Assembly: GCA_963969345.1 (NCBI GenBank)
Contig: OZ017770.1
Span: 11,309,814 to 11,373,813, forward strand
Direction of reading: 5' to 3'
DNA: 64,000 bases
Source of the DNA: Turbatrix aceti
Lineage: Eukaryota; Nematoda; Chromadorea; Rhabditida; Panagrolaimidae
Positions 1 to 13,467 of this stretch are shown one piece after another. The first letter of the stretch is position 1. The number at the start of each line of letters is the position of its first letter. Under the pieces are notes generated by a model. The model was not told where the DNA came from. It worked only from the letters and a program-made list of their open reading frames with translations, and did not search any database. The position numbers and the translations under genes were made by a program.

Positions 1-1459
1 TCAGCCTTACATCAGCCCTCAGGCTGAGGGTTGCAGGAACCCTCAGCGCTAGCCTTCCAGGGTTCTTGTGGCAGAGCCAGGGTGGCGAAGAGGGGATTCC
101 CATTGGAGTCCCATGGGAAATATCCCGGGATAATTCCCAAATTGTACACAATTTGTCATTTTCGCATATCTAAACACGTACAAAAAAAAACACAAATTGT
201 CCATTGCTACGTACCTGCAACACAAGAAAAAATAAATTACCATGCTTTTGTAATGTGCTATTTTTAAACAAAACATACAAGAAAAAGCACAGGCAAGCTT
301 ACTCCCCTATAAAGGGCAAAGTCTACAAAAGCACACAGCAAGAACTATTGTATTAAAAAGTATAAAAAAGTTGTATCGACTTAAAAAAGCCGATATCTAT
401 TTTACCACTCAAAGAACACATAAACTGTAACGCTTGACGTCATGCAGTCTCACAACCATCACAAAGATTTTATAAGGCATAAATTCTAGCAGAGTACGGC
501 CTATCCTGTTGTAAATTGGTGCGTCTGTTATCACTTTATGTATTCCATTCAACTGACGATTATATTTTAGTTTAGCGACTGAATGCCGGTTGTGGCTGTG
601 CATCTCGCTTTTACCCCAGTCCAAGTGATAACGCAAAATCAGGAAGAAAAAATCCCGTCATCACTCACAGCATTTTAACGCTGACTCAAAGCAAACACAA
701 TACGAACCTAGTATAGCAGGTGTCTGTTGGCCAACAAAATTAAACGTAACCTTTCAAAAACCTCTGTATTTCTGTTTTTAGTGTAAACGCATTTTTTCTT
801 AGGCTTGTCAGGTTAGATGAAAAAAACATAATCTTGATAAAAAGGTTGCCTTCGTCGTTCATTTTCCAGCCGTCACGAGAAGATAGGGTTGGCCTCCTGC
901 TCATAAGTGGCACGACAAATAACGTTTACGTTATACCTGGCATTTTTTTTAGCAATGTAGTGCTCTGTCATTGTTAATATAGAAAATTAACAAAAAAAAG
1001 TACATTTTAATCACCAATTAGCGCAGTACACCGACCATATTTTTTCTCACAATTGCTTCTAGCTTCACCTATAATTCTGTGCCATATAGGCGGGGTAAAA
1101 ACATTTGCAAGTTACTTTTAATTTGCAAAGCATAGCTCTTGATAACCATTTGGTTAGGTTGACATTGATAAATATTATATTTTTTTATGGATCATATTGA
1201 GAGTTATAAGTAATTTATCTTCAAATTTAATTAATCGAAGTCAATGAGTCACCTTACCCTGTCTGTTGTATAGTGCTTCAAGTGCTAACAAAGGAGAGCA
1301 CAAAGCAATTAAGATTGTAAAAATATAAAATATTTTTTACAAAAAAGTTATAATACCGGTAAATTGTATGTTTTTAAATATGTAAATATGTGAACGACAA
1401 GTTTAGCGTTCTTTTAGTATAAAACATTTACGCTATTTATTTTTTTTTAGTTATAAACC
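1..1459. other. Intergenic, upstream of ABCA gene
   Basis: No coding region supported. The sequence is AT-rich with scattered short ORFs lacking exon structure. Positions about 79-140 carry a GGGATTCCC-type palindromic block (starts CAGGGTGGCGAA) that resembles one at 10453. A T-rich stretch ending in TTTTTTTTAG at 1450 lies directly before the ABCA start codon and looks like a trans-splice acceptor. Confidence 0.6.
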
Positions 1460-4400
1460 ATGAGTCGAACACTGTCACAGCTGAGGTTGTTGCTGTGGAA
1501 AAACTACACGCAACAACTTCGATCTCCATGGTTTACATTCTTGGAGATATTCTTACCGCTTATCCTAATTGGAGTCGCATTCGGAGCTATGATTGGGGTG
1601 AGTTTAAAAAGTTAAAAAAACAATTATTTTTTTTGTATTTTAGCTACGACACACGTATGAAAAGTCATACGACAACACTGAATTTGCTATATGGCCGGTA
1701 ACGGGCACATCGGTTGACTTTTTCATACCACCAACACATAACGTCAGCACCAGCACTAATGATTCCAACGTTCATCTTGGAGATGTAAACTCAAAAAAAA
1801 TGTTTCTGTGATAATGCTTTATTTTTAGCTACAAGGATCCATTCTAGATCTAACAATGCTGTGGTCCGGTAAAAAAAACAGTTGCCCTTTTCCACAGATC
1901 ATGATCAATAAAACGGACTTTGTGGTGCATTCTGAGTTTTACTATACGCCTAACACGACGACAACCAACCAAATAATGAACATCTTTAAGGTGCGTTACG
2001 TTTCCCACCCCCATCAAGTATACATAGAAGTGTGCTATTATGTTCTTTTTTCCTACCAATTGAGTTTAAAAAAACTCAGCTTTTTTGACGATAAGGTAAC
2101 ATATAGCTGTACGGTTGACTCATTTATCAATAGAAGACACAGACTACAACGAACGGAGGAGGCATAGTTTACTGATAACGATTTTCCAAACAATGACTTT
2201 TAAATTGAAAAATAATGCTAAGCGAAACTTTTAGCAACGATTTACAATACTACATTTGGAAACCTATTTGGAAACCTATTTGGAAGAAATACCCATACCT
2301 CTTCCCGACATTGGAAAAATTCTTCAAAATCGTTCCATATCAACCACATCTACAGTAAAAGGTTTTGCCACAGAAGAAGAGATGATCTCGGTTATTGGGG
2401 AAAATTTTGCAAATCAGTGTGACAATCCTATCATCGGTAAGCTAACGGAAACATATGTGATTAAAAAAAATATTTTTAGCTGGAATAGTTTTTGACCAAG
2501 CAACTGCAAATACGGATATCAACAACACCATCCCAACAAACATCAGCTACGCAATACGTTTGTCAAATACGAAACGCAGATCACAGTCTGTTACCGGTCA
2601 GGTGCAGCCATGGAATACGCAACGACTCTTTACAATTCTTTACCTTTCGGGACCAATTAACCAATTTGTCAATAACGGCGGAGAACCAGGCTACTGGCAG
2701 GAAGGCTTCCTGACAATACAACGGGCAATTGATGCGTCGATATTTGACGTTTCAACGAATACTACAATATGGAGGCTGGATGAGAACTTATTGGCGGAAA
2801 AAACATTTGTGACCGTAAGTTTTTACGTATATACGTTTTTTATTTATTTTTTTTAAATTTAGCTCCAACGTTTCCCCTTCCCGGCATATTCATCAAAAAT
2901 AATAGAAGTCGGTGCATTCTTTCTTCCTACAGTAATTGTGTTTTCGCTTATGACCAGCGTGATCTACATCGTCCGACAAATCGTTATGGAAAAAGAAAAC
3001 TGCCTTAAAGAATACATGAAAGTCATGGGTCTATCACAGTGGGTGCACTGGATTGCATATTTCATTATCAACTTTTTCAAATTAATTCTTATTGTTCTGG
3101 TAATAACTCTGCTCATGTATTTCATTGCCGAAAAAAGTGATCCAAGTATCGTCTTTGTACTCTTCCTTCTGTACGCCTTCAACGCGATATACTTTTCTTT
3201 CATGGTGTCAACCTTCCTTCAATCCGGCACAGCAGGAACGCTTGCAGCTGTAATAACGTGGATGCTGCTTTACTTTTGGTATACGTATTTCATGAATCTC
3301 GATCAACAGTCACCGGCTACGACCTCAATCAAGCTCGCAAATTGCATTAATCCTAACGTTGCACTTGGATTGGCTATCAACCTTATCGCGCAGTATGAAA
3401 CGCAGTCAGATGGCATTCACTGGAGCGATATTCTGCAGCCTTCGGCACCTGATAACTCGCTAACCTTTTTGAATCTTTACGAAATGTTAATGGTTGACGG
3501 AGTCATTTTCATGGTGATAACTTGGTATGTAGAAGCAGTGAATCCGGGGGGAGAAGGTGTGCCACAGAAACTATGGTTTTTCATTTTGGTAAGCAAATAT
3601 ATTTAAAATAAGTATTTCATGACTAAACAAAATTTTTAGCCATCTTATTGGTTTCCTCGAATCGCGGCAACTCAAGCAAATGAGAAGAAAACTGTGACCA
3701 AAGAAGGTTTTACGGGCAACGAAGCAAGAGTGGAGCATGAGCCTCCTCTCACCCCGACCATCGTCATCAAAGATCTCTGCAAAACCTATGGTACAAACGT
3801 AATTAAAAAAATTTTTGATTGCAAATTTGGAAAAGATGCTGAAAAGCGGGCAGTTGATCATCTCAATCTCAAAATGTATCACGGTCAGCTTACTGCTTTA
3901 TTGGGACACAACGGTGCAGGAAAAAGTACAACATTTTCGATGTTAACAGGTGTTATCCCATCGACATCGGGTACTGCCTTCATTAATCAGTACGACATTA
4001 AAAATTCTCTGCCAAAAGTTCGACAATCATTAGGACTCTGTCCTCAGTACAACATACTTTTCGACACACTGACCGTCTTTGAACATTTGGAATTTTTCTG
4101 CAAGGTAAAAACACCCAGCTTTATGTACATAATGTAACATTTTAAACTGTTTTTAGCTCAAAGGTCGCGAATGGAGAGATGAAGAAGCTCTGGATATTCT
4201 TATCCGATTAAAAATCGATTTCAAAAAAAATGATCGTGCGGGAACACTGTCAGGTGGTCAGAAGCGAAAGCTTTCACTTGCCATTGCACTGATTGGTGGA
4301 TCGGAAATTGTCATGCTTGACGAGCCGACGTCTGGCATGGATCCAGGAGCAAGGCACGAAACCTGGGCATTACTACAATCCGAAAAAGCCAAAAGAACTA

Positions 4401-7400
4401 TGCTCCTGACAACTCATTACATGGAAGAAGCAGATCTTCTGGGCGACAGGATTGCAATCATGGCTCATGGTAAACTTCAGTGCTGTGGATCAAACATGTT
4501 TTTGAAAAACGCCTACGGAGCTGGCTATCATTTGACAGTAGTCTACGAAAGAGAAGAATACAGAGTCCTACAAGAAAAGTTTGCTGCTACTTTGTTTTTG
4601 TTGCGAAAATACTGCACAAAAGTTGACATTCAATCTGCAGTCGGTGCCGAAGCAACTTATCTTCTATCTGCGGACGATAGGCCTAATTTCCCCAAAATGT
4701 TCCACGAATTAGAAAATGACCAGTTCAGTTTGGGCATTCTTTCTTTTGGAGTATCCATAACAACAATGGAAGAAGTCTTCCTCAAAGTCAACGAGATCGC
4801 AAATGAGAAGAAGCGACTAGAAGACGGAATCGAAGAAGCACTGGACTACGATGATCACAAACGAGACTATGACAAACTTGAAAATGCTCGTGCACCCGAA
4901 CGACTCCAGGGCAACGCACTCCTCATTCAACACGCCAAAGCAATGTTCATCAAGCGAAGCATCTACTTTTGCAGAAAATGGACGCAATTTATCCCCCAAT
5001 TGTTATTACCGGTGTTGTATTTATTGCTGCTCGTGTGGGCATCAAAGCAAGTACCAGAGCCAAAAGCGCAAAATCCTCTGGATTTGACTATGTACATGTT
5101 TTCAAAGAATGGAAAGCCTGCAAATGTTTTTGTCAGTACAGAACATTTACCACAGTTGGAAACGTAAGCTTATTTTTTTTTGTTTGCGCAAAAAAATCTC
5201 GACATATTTTTCAAAAGCGTAAATCTAATAGTTTTCTGAAAACGACAAAACTAGCACGCACATAACTACAAAAAAGGTAACAAAGTAATTTACACGCAAG
5301 GTCAATGATATTGTAACAAACAAAACACGTCAAGACTGCCCATAAAAATGTCATAAATAAATATACGTAAAATATAATCATGATGTCAAACAATAATTCA
5401 AAAATAAGCATTTGCTATGCAATCAAAGTCAGCTCTCGTCGCTTGTGCATGCAATCCGCATTTCCGAAAAAAAAGCGCGCTTTTTTGGAAATGCGGACGC
5501 TTCTTCTCTCAAAAGCTCAGCAGATTTTTTCATACAGAAAGACAAACGCCAATTCCTATGAAAACCGAACAGGTAGTAGAATTTTGACTGTAAAAACAAT
5601 TTTGTGAATGCTTTATTGATTCACAAAAAAGTAAAAACAACTTGTGTAGACCCCTTATTTTGTTCAACAGCTTAGCATCGCACGGACAACGCGATAGCTA
5701 CGCCGCACGGTTGACAGGTTTACCAGAAGAACTATGCGCGGCACTTGGTATTTGATATACGTCGCAGGCATTTTCCCAACCCCAACCCTTAGGAATCTAT
5801 CGGCAAAAGCACTAGACCGACATCATACCTTAAGAGTTCATTGGCGCGGCACTAGTTACTTGTCCCTTCCTCGGTTCGCGTAGTCTGCTTTCACGAACTG
5901 GCCAACAAGTGACTCGGTTGTGGCCTTGTCTGAACCGTGAATCAGTAAAGCATCCCAAAATTGTTTTTACAATTAACATGATATTACCTATTTGGTTTTC
6001 GAATGAATTGGCGTTTGTACATCAATGTGAAAACATCTGCAGAGCAAAGAAAAGGAAAAGCGTGCGCATTTCTATAAAGAAAACTATTATCGGCTGATAT
6101 CTCGGAACTGATGATAGTTATCAAAGATTTCTTTTTTTACAGTGTGTTTGTTTTCGATTGCTGCATCTGTCTGAAAAATTTGGAAACAATCTGCGGTTTG
6201 CATTAATTGCTATGATCGCAAATTTATTAAAAAAATGGCTATTTTTGAATGCTCCTATCAAATCTCCCAGATAATCAGTATGAAAAATAAATATATGGGT
6301 TTTTGCGAAAAAATTTGTTTAATCCATAGCAATGGAAATTTAACAAACACTTGAATATGAACCTTTCTCAACATGACGAATTTTTACGCTTATGCCACAC
6401 GCGCAAAAAGCAGTGAAAATAAAACATTGGGTGAACGTAAATAGTCGATCTGCATGTCAAAAAGAATTATAAAAGAATATTGTTCAAAAATATAAAAAAA
6501 ACTTAATAAACTTTTTTTCAGAAGCTTGAATAGCACAATACAAGTCACAAATCCGAATTTGAACTATACAATCACATCTTGTCCTACGAACAATGACATG
6601 AACGAGTTGATAATAAACGACACAAAATCTGTTGGTCTGAGTTATTTTTTCAAAAAAAATATAACATTTTTGCAGGATGGTATCCGACTTTTTGGACTAC
6701 ACAGCCCGTTGGCCTACGAGGGATTAGGTGTGGTTCCAATTAAATTTCAACGATTAAATCTCAATATTTTGAACACACTTTTTAACAATTTTGGGTATCA
6801 CGCAGTAGCCGTTGGCGTGAGTTTAGCAGACGCAATGTGGCTCACTCAGATGGCAAATCGAAGTGTAGCCGTCAACGTTATAAATCACCCCTTGCCCCCG
6901 ACAATTGCTGATTCACTCAAAAACAAAGATAATACTAATAGTTCGGCTTTTATTCTGTCCTATGCCATAATCGTGTGTATGAGCATGGTAGTGTCAGGCT
7001 ACAGCTCATTCCTCATTCGTGAGCGTAAGAAGAAGTCAAAACACATGCAGATCATGTCGGGCATTCAGCCCTGGTTATATTGGCTAACAACCGCAATTTG
7101 GGATTCTGTGTGTTTCCTAATCCCCTTGGTTCTCTTCCTGTTAGTTTTCAAAATCATGAATCTTCGGCAGTACATTGACAGATCCAGTACCATCGTGGAG
7201 TTAATTATTGTAATGCTGCTTTACGGCTGGACAACTATTCCTTTTGTCTACTCCTTCTCGTTTGTCTTCAACACTGCACCCAAAGGATATACCATGATTG
7301 TGATGTACAACATCATCAGCGGGATGATAGGCTCCATTGCCGTGCCAATTGTCAGTCAGACTGCAAATCCATCTGTTGCCTACACAGTAGAAGTTATTTT

Positions 7401-8871
7401 GTCATTTTTCTTTTCCACGTACAACTTGAGTAGCTGTTTTTCAAAAATTTACACAAACGAATACTCAAGGTCAGCTTGTGCCGCAGTGGATTGTGCCTCT
7501 ACTGCAATTGCGTCAACGGTGCCGCAATGTTGTGGATCAAATGAAGGTTTGGCAAAAATTAATTTCGAATACGTATGAAAATCAAAAAAAAATTTCAGAA
7601 AAAATTTTCACTGACAGCATTTTAATGACATACGATAAACGAGGCCTAGGATATGGTATTATCTTCTTGGCAGTTGAAGGCTTTTTATTCTGGTTCACAA
7701 CAATTGCCATTGAAAAAGACTGGTTTGGAAAATTGAAAACCGTACTTTGTACTAAGAAAACAGCGGATTTCCATAATCTAGGTTACGACTGGAGCACCGA
7801 GCCCGACGCTAATAAATCCGTCGAAGACAATGATGTTTTAACCGAAAAGCACGAAATCCAGTCATCATCACCCAACTCCCACGCAATACTGGTTAGGGAT
7901 ATCAAAAAGTGGTACGGCAAGTTCAACGCAGTGAAAGGAATCTCATTCCATGTCGATGAAGGAGAGTGCTTTGGACTCCTTGGTGTCAACGGTGCCGGCA
8001 AAACGTCAACCTTCCAAATGCTTACCGGTGAAAATACGGTATCCGATGGGGAAGCCTTTATGGAAGGCCTCAGCGTGATTCACGATTGGCGAGAAGCAGG
8101 ATCTTGTATCGGCTACTGTCCTCAGTACGATGCGATAATCAAAGAAATGAGTGGCGAAGAAACTCTCTACATGTTTGCCAGAATTCGAGGCATTAAAAGC
8201 AATGAAATAAAAACTGTAGTTTCGGCTATCATCGACGCAATCGGAATCGGCATCTATGCAAAACGCCAAATCAAAACCTATTCCGGAGGCAACAAGAGAC
8301 GACTCAGTCTTGGCATTGCCCTGGTTGGCATGCCAAAAATTTTGTTACTCGACGAACCGACTTCGGGCGTTGATCCAAAAGCGCGACGCATCATCTGGGA
8401 CATTCTGTCAAAGGTAAGAGAAATGGGATCGGCACTCGTGTTGACGTCACACAGCATGGAAGAATGCGAAGCACTCTGCTCAACTCTTGCCATTATGGTG
8501 TACGGTAGATTCAGATGCTACGGAAGTGTGCAGCACATCAAGAGTCGCTACGGAGCCGGGTATACACTGCTCATGCGAGTCGATAAGGATCACATTGATT
8601 ACGCAAGATCAACAATCCTACAGACATTTCCTAACTCAATTCTCAAAGTAGGTATTCCAATAAAAATTTTACATCAAACATATTTTTTTAGGAGCAACAC
8701 GTTCAACAACTGCACTTTGAACTCAAGAGAACAGATGATCAAAAATGGTCAACACTTTTCGAAGAACTAGAAAATTTGAGTGGACCGCTGCACATCAGTG
8801 ACTACTCTCTATCACAGACCACACTCGAACAGGTCTTTGTCGAATTTTCCAAACAAGCCGAATTTAAATAG
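1460..8871 (+). CDS. ABC transporter, subfamily A (full-length ABCA)
   Basis: Full ABCA lipid exporter of 1,809 aa in 11 exons: 1460-1597, 1644-1784, 1829-1990, 2235-2436, 2480-2814, 2863-3588, 3640-4104, 4157-5163, 6522-7546, 7599-8647, 8692-8871; all phases close. The N-terminus ([10 protein letters not shown], then a membrane helix at about residues 28-46) is typical of ABCA and is followed by a large extracellular loop and a membrane domain in exon 6. NBD1 has Walker [10 protein letters not shown] (about 657), signature [10 protein letters not shown] (about 754) and Walker [12 protein letters not shown] (about 776). The second half opens with a helix at about residue 1000; NBD2 has [10 protein letters not shown] (about 1529), [10 protein letters not shown] and [12 protein letters not shown] (about 1652). 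Both ATPase sites look intact. The family moves phospholipids or sterols across membranes; the substrate here is unknown. The start follows TTTTTTTTAG by 9 nt. AATAAA lies at 9060. Intron 8 (1.36 kb) holds an inverted-repeat element. Confidence 0.96.
5457..6072. mobile_element. Foldback/MITE-like inverted repeat in ABCA intron 8
   Basis: Two imperfect inverted arms of about 118 bp lie at 5487-5604 and 5956-6072, separated by about 350 bp. The shared core includes ACAAACGCCAATTC and TGTAAAAACAATTTTG and their complements. A nested perfect hairpin with a CCGCATTTCC stem lies at 5457-5496. No transposase is present. The arrangement fits a non-autonomous foldback element or MITE inside an intron that is about 25 times longer than its neighbours. 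Confidence 0.6.
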
Positions 8872-9059
8872 GACAGGAGGAAAAAATTGTAATTATAATT
8901 AAAACTGACAAGATTTACCTTCAAGTAGGACAGCAAAGTCCGTGCATTAAAAAACCCAAAAGAAATTATGCTTTCTCAAGACATTTTTCATCTACATTTT
9001 TGGTCTTATTATTATTGAATGTATGTTTGTTAGGTTTTCATGTGATAATTAGATTTTTC

Positions 9060-9065
9060 AATAAA
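9060..9065 (+). terminator. Poly(A) signal of ABCA gene
   Basis: AATAAA 189 nt after the ABCA stop codon. It lies just before the convergent UCP4-like gene, whose stop is at 9110-9112. Confidence 0.5.
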
Positions 9066-9109
9066 TATGAAACACAGACATAAATCCTATTTTATTACGA
9101 TAAACAAAC

Positions 9110-10303
9110 CTAAAAGCTCGAAGCCCCTGTTAGCCTCCGAATCTCCTCAAACGAAACCCAGAAAGTCAAGGACCAGGGTGCCATGCGGATATAGGTGGGC
9201 AAAAATCCCCTGTACAGCGCCCAAAAACCTTCGTGTTGAACAATGTGCCGCAGACAGTGGAAAGAACCATGGTAGGTAGGGCCAGGATGGTGTCTAAACA
9301 CTGCCCATAAAACTGATTTTGTGATCCAAAAAACAAAACTTACTCTCGATCGTGTAAGTGACGTAACTGATCCATGATGCGGGTTTTCACTACATCAGAC
9401 GGAGTAGATACAATCGCCGCTGCAAGACCAGAACAAGCGCTTGACATCCCGTGAGTAATCCAGTTGTCTCCCAGGTTCGTATTCTCGAGGATGTAATGCT
9501 TCGTGCGATCGTAGGTAGCCAGGTCCGCCATGTTGAGGAGAGCAGCGCGTTGACAATTCGGAACCCATCCAAGCCAAAGCCCTCGGATGCCATTCTGTTG
9601 GTAGAGAAGTCGAAAAGCATGCCAGGTACTGCGAAAACGAGGAGATAGGTTGCGACGCTTACGAAGCCCCTCCATCTGTAGCTGGACTTTGACGAGATCC
9701 GCGGGACTAGCGACAAACTGTGCAAAAGCACCGGAGACAAGACCAGAAACCATGGCTTTCCTAAAACGAAGATAAGTATCTTGTATCCATTGTAATATGC
9801 ACATAAAAACACTCACCAGACAGCAAAATGAGTTGCAGATTCGTGTTCAGTCATCCAGGAAGAACGGATTACTTCGTACGAGCCCATTCGAATGCCAGTA
9901 TATACTAAACTAAACTCGATGAACTTTAGCCAATGTAAAACCGAAGACCCAACCATAGTGACGGTAGATAGCCGGTGCCAGTCCTTGCCAGAGAGACATG
10001 ATGCCTTCGCGACGCACTGAAAAATGTCCTTTCCACATAAAATCAGAAAACAAAATATCGTACCAATATTGAATGTAACTGTGAACATGCCTTTCGGCTT
10101 CTTTCCTTGGGTTTTGGCGGTTTGGAGACGGGTTTTAGTGATGTCAAGCGGATAAGTCACTAAAAAAAAAATTTATCGGGCAAACGCAAATATTCAATTT
10201 TACCTGTTTCGGCGACCATAGCTGCAGAACACGACAACCCATACTTGAGTAGAACGCTAGTGACGCCACTAGGTGAATCCGCACCGCCCGGAAGAATCGG
10301 CAT
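9110..10303 (-). CDS. ucp-4: Mitochondrial carrier, UCP4-type (SLC25A27-like)
   Basis: Mitochondrial inner-membrane carrier of 315 aa in six exons (minus order): 10303-10204, 10159-10064, 10016-9954, 9904-9817, 9760-9344, 9293-9110. It has three carrier repeats with signatures PLDITKTR (residue 37), PADLVKVQ (135) and PSDVVKTR (236). The C-terminal stretch GFWALYRGFLPTYIRMAPWS and the RAALLNMADLATYD region match UCP4 rather than UCP1-3. UCP4 proteins act in proton leak or anion exchange and, in nematodes, have been linked to succinate transport. The chosen start is the Met directly before PILPGGADSPSG; no splice acceptor is evident upstream of it. The gene converges on ABCA with 238 bp between stops. 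Confidence 0.93.
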
Positions 10304-10452
10304 CGCGAGAAAAGGCACACGAGCAGCCGTGCTTCCCTCGAAAATGCACGAACAACAGTTGGCTGTTAACAGTTTGCTGTTGTTGAGAACGCTTTGCCAA
10401 GACAAGGGTGACGCTTATAAAAAAAGGCAAAAATAGCATTTATATGCTCTTT

Positions 10453-10525
10453 CAGGGTTGCGAATATGGGATTCCCCGGGAGATTCCCCGGAGAATATTC
10501 TCGGGAATCCCCGGGAATGGGATCC
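10453..10525. repeat. GGGATTCCC palindromic dispersed repeat
   Basis: GC-rich block starting CAGGGTTGCGAATATGGGAT, then overlapping palindromes of the type GGGATTCCCC and GGAATCCCCGGG. A related copy at about 79-140 starts CAGGGTGGCGAAGAGGGGAT, and a weaker relative is at 51230-51275. It stands out from the AT-rich surroundings. Its nature is unknown; it is probably a small non-autonomous element. Confidence 0.5.
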
Positions 10526-11038
10526 GTGCTTCGTCTTGAATCGTGCAGCATTGTGATTATCGCGTTTTTACAAAGCTCCTATGTTGTGAACATCATGCAT
10601 TTTGTTATACAAGATGTTACACAACTAGAACAAAAATTGGGGTCGATTAAAGTCAAAATAGAGAAATATGCGCTTTCCCATATACAATTAAAAATTTTTT
10701 CGACATGCTGCCCGCTAGCTAGGCAACTGAAATTTTACATAACTATTACCTTTGGTAACACACTGTTACAGTAAAAAAATCAGCTCAAACAATTGAGATT
10801 TGAGGATGTGGCGTTTAAAAGAATAAAAACGCATACTTCTACTGGTCAGTACTGTATATGGCAAGTATTTATTTTTGATTTTGTAATTGTTACGCGAGTA
10901 CGAGTTGGTGCAACGCGTGCGCACTCATATCTAATTGTTTCCTGTATTTCCGTTTCCTACTGTCTTAGTTGTTGTTTTGTCTGTCGCCGCGAGCGGTCGG
11001 CCGAAGACAAGCCCGGAGCAACCCGAAGACCTTATAGC

Positions 11039-11157
11039 TAGTGTTTTCGGATTCGGAAATTTTTTGGGTAACCCAAGCCGAACCCGAACCTGAAAATTTG
11101 GAGAACCCGAGACTTTCGGGTCTGGTTCGGGTCGGGTCGGGTAACCCGACAACACTG
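11039..11157. mobile_element. Short CGGGT-rich element, possible hAT MITE
   Basis: The interior is two mutually complementary CGGGT/ACCCG runs. Ends are TAGTGTTTTCGG at the left and CCCGACAACACTG at the right, roughly inverted. Flanking octamers CTTATAGC and CTCATGGC match at six of eight positions, which would fit a decayed 8-bp hAT target duplication. Confidence 0.45.
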
Positions 11158-13467
11158 CTCATGGCTGAGGTAATGATTGTGTCTGATTGTATATTGTCTT
11201 ATGTGTATTGGTTATAGGTCTTTGATTGTGAGTAAAGTATCTATCGCAAGTGGCATAGATTACTACAGTAATTTTAATCAAAATTTAATTAAACGTGGTT
11301 TTAATTTAAGCACTTTAAGAAGTTGTGCGTTGTAGCTGACATGAAGCCAGATGTAAGAAAATCAGTTTTTTAGACTGTTTTTTTTTTAATATTACCTCGC
11401 GTCACAGAGAAAAAAAGAAGACGCTCTAGAGCGAAAATTCGGATAACTCGATTATAGCCCCGGACTTGAAATTGAGTAACCGTAAACAAATTTGGGTTTG
11501 GAGAGTTATTAGCTTTGACAATAGAATAAAGATAAATTAATTTTCTTACTAATTGTTTTGTAAACAGTCAACAAATGAGTAAGCAACAAAACGCTCGCAA
11601 AAATTTAAAAAAAAGTTAGTGTATTACCACGCTTTGTTTCGAAACGTACAACTTCTCTGAATTATAAAAATTACACAGAGGAAGATGCAAATTCCTTAGT
11701 AAAACATGATAGAGAACGCATAAACGTCACTTATTTTGAAATATTAAAAAAAACCTTAGTTCTGTTACATTTTGTCGGAGGTGACCTTCTCCACCAAGCG
11801 TTAAAATTACCAAACAAAAGAATTACCAACAAATCGAAAAAATTTAGTGTCAGATCTGTGATTTACGGAAAATTCTCCAATTCCAAAAATGTTGTGTGTT
11901 ATAAAATTGTTTTTGTTGCCGTAAAAGTTTTTGGACTCGAAATTTCGAGCCAAGCCGTCATTACTATAAAAAATAAATAATAAATATTTAGAACCAAATA
12001 TAGAATGCGGTAAAAATAAAGCAGTGTCTAACAAAAAAAAAGAATAATTTCGAGCCAAACGTCAGGCATATCCGACAATACGAATAACATTTATTTGACA
12101 ACACGGTTTTTATCGTTATCTTAAAAAAATTTTATATAGCATCACAAATTGCGCACGATGCGAGCCGGGATTTTTTTCTACAAGTAGCCAAAAGACAAGT
12201 GAACGCGACAACGAGGAGTTGTTTACGCTCGTATTCGCGTCAGGCGGTCAAAAAAATCTACTATTCATACTTTCAGTTTTTTACCCATAGAAAATATCTT
12301 CATTCACTCGCCAGAATTAAGACACGTGTTTTTTTCTCGCTTGCAAATTTTTCATTTATCTTTCCTTATTGATCAAAAGACAGCATCTGAACTTTTTTCA
12401 ATTTAAACGATCTTATCCATGATTTAATTTTGTTTTAAAACATGAAATTCAAAAAAAAAAATCACGTTTTTTGCTAAAAGTGCTTGGCAGAAGCAAAATG
12501 CCATGGTCATGGAGGGTCCCATGTGGTTGTCGATAACAAGCTTTGCGCTTGCGTGAGCTTACATTAACAGTACGTAGAAGAGTAGACAACAAGTTTGAAG
12601 GTCGTGTTGTCTATTGTTGGACGTAGGCAATCTAGCACTTGGATGGCGGAATATCGATTTTGCCTTAGACATCATCATTGCAGCCAACCAACGTTTTATT
12701 TATGTCAGCGATGATGCACAACGACAGACTTACTCCGTTCTATGCGATGCGCAAAGACAAGCCATCAATTTGCGCAACTCTTTGCACGAAAAATTTAGTC
12801 GAGTTTTAGAGTATGTTTGTTACCAGATGCATTGCTTTTTCTGCTCTTTTTGTTCTTGGTTGCGCTTGTATCCGATAACGGCATTTTGGCGCATTAGACA
12901 AGGTTGCCAGTTTTCTGGTACGTTGCCGTCCAGATAACGTGTGTGATGTCTCTTTTCTCAAGGCTGTTCTTCCCTGTCATCAGCGAGCCGTCGTTTTTTT
13001 CTCTGGCTTAGTTGGCAATTTGGTATCCCCTGAGAATGATAGAGCGGTGTAGTAGTCGTCTTTCGGTTGGACTAAATTTTAAAAAGTGCTTGCTCACTTT
13101 CCACTTACCTTATACATCAGGTGAGTGGTAGTCAAGGTGTTATTTCATGTTTTTTCCATATTTGCCTGTTCCACCGAGTTGTCTCTCGCTCGTTGTTTTT
13201 TTGCCTTAAAACTTACTCATACCCATGTTTAAAGATGATAAAATTGTTTTTATGCAACAACATGCCCCCGAGATAATTGTTGAATATGCAGTTGATACTT
13301 GCTTTGCGCACGCATATTCGACCCACAGCGAATTGTGTTTTGTTTGAAATCGATAGCACTGCTTTTGCGTATTTTACATTTTTTACTGCCCTTTGTGCTT
13401 CCACTTGCGGTCTATTGAAAGATTTTGTTTTTGCATTGCGTTTACCATTGCACTTTTTTTAGCCGCG

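Larger units (their letters stand above)
10304..13467. other. Intergenic between UCP4 and 4E-T, with repeats
   Basis: Mostly AT-rich. It contains the GGGATTCCC palindromic block (10453-10525) and a CGGGT-rich short element (11039-11157). A GC-richer stretch at 12600-12830 has an open frame on + (12614-12937, TTG start) with protein-like composition, but no family, Met start or splice partners were recognised, so I do not call it a gene. The 3' end may include 5' untranslated sequence of 4E-T. Confidence 0.5.

Noticed and set aside
7573..7598. 26-nt intron in ABCA exon 9/10 region
   Set aside because: Using this donor puts the next exon out of frame with an early stop; the donor at 7547 gives a 52-nt intron and restores the conserved reading frame.
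12614..12937. 107-aa frame upstream of 4E-T
   Set aside because: Non-ATG start, no recognisable family and no splice partners; could be 5' untranslated sequence.
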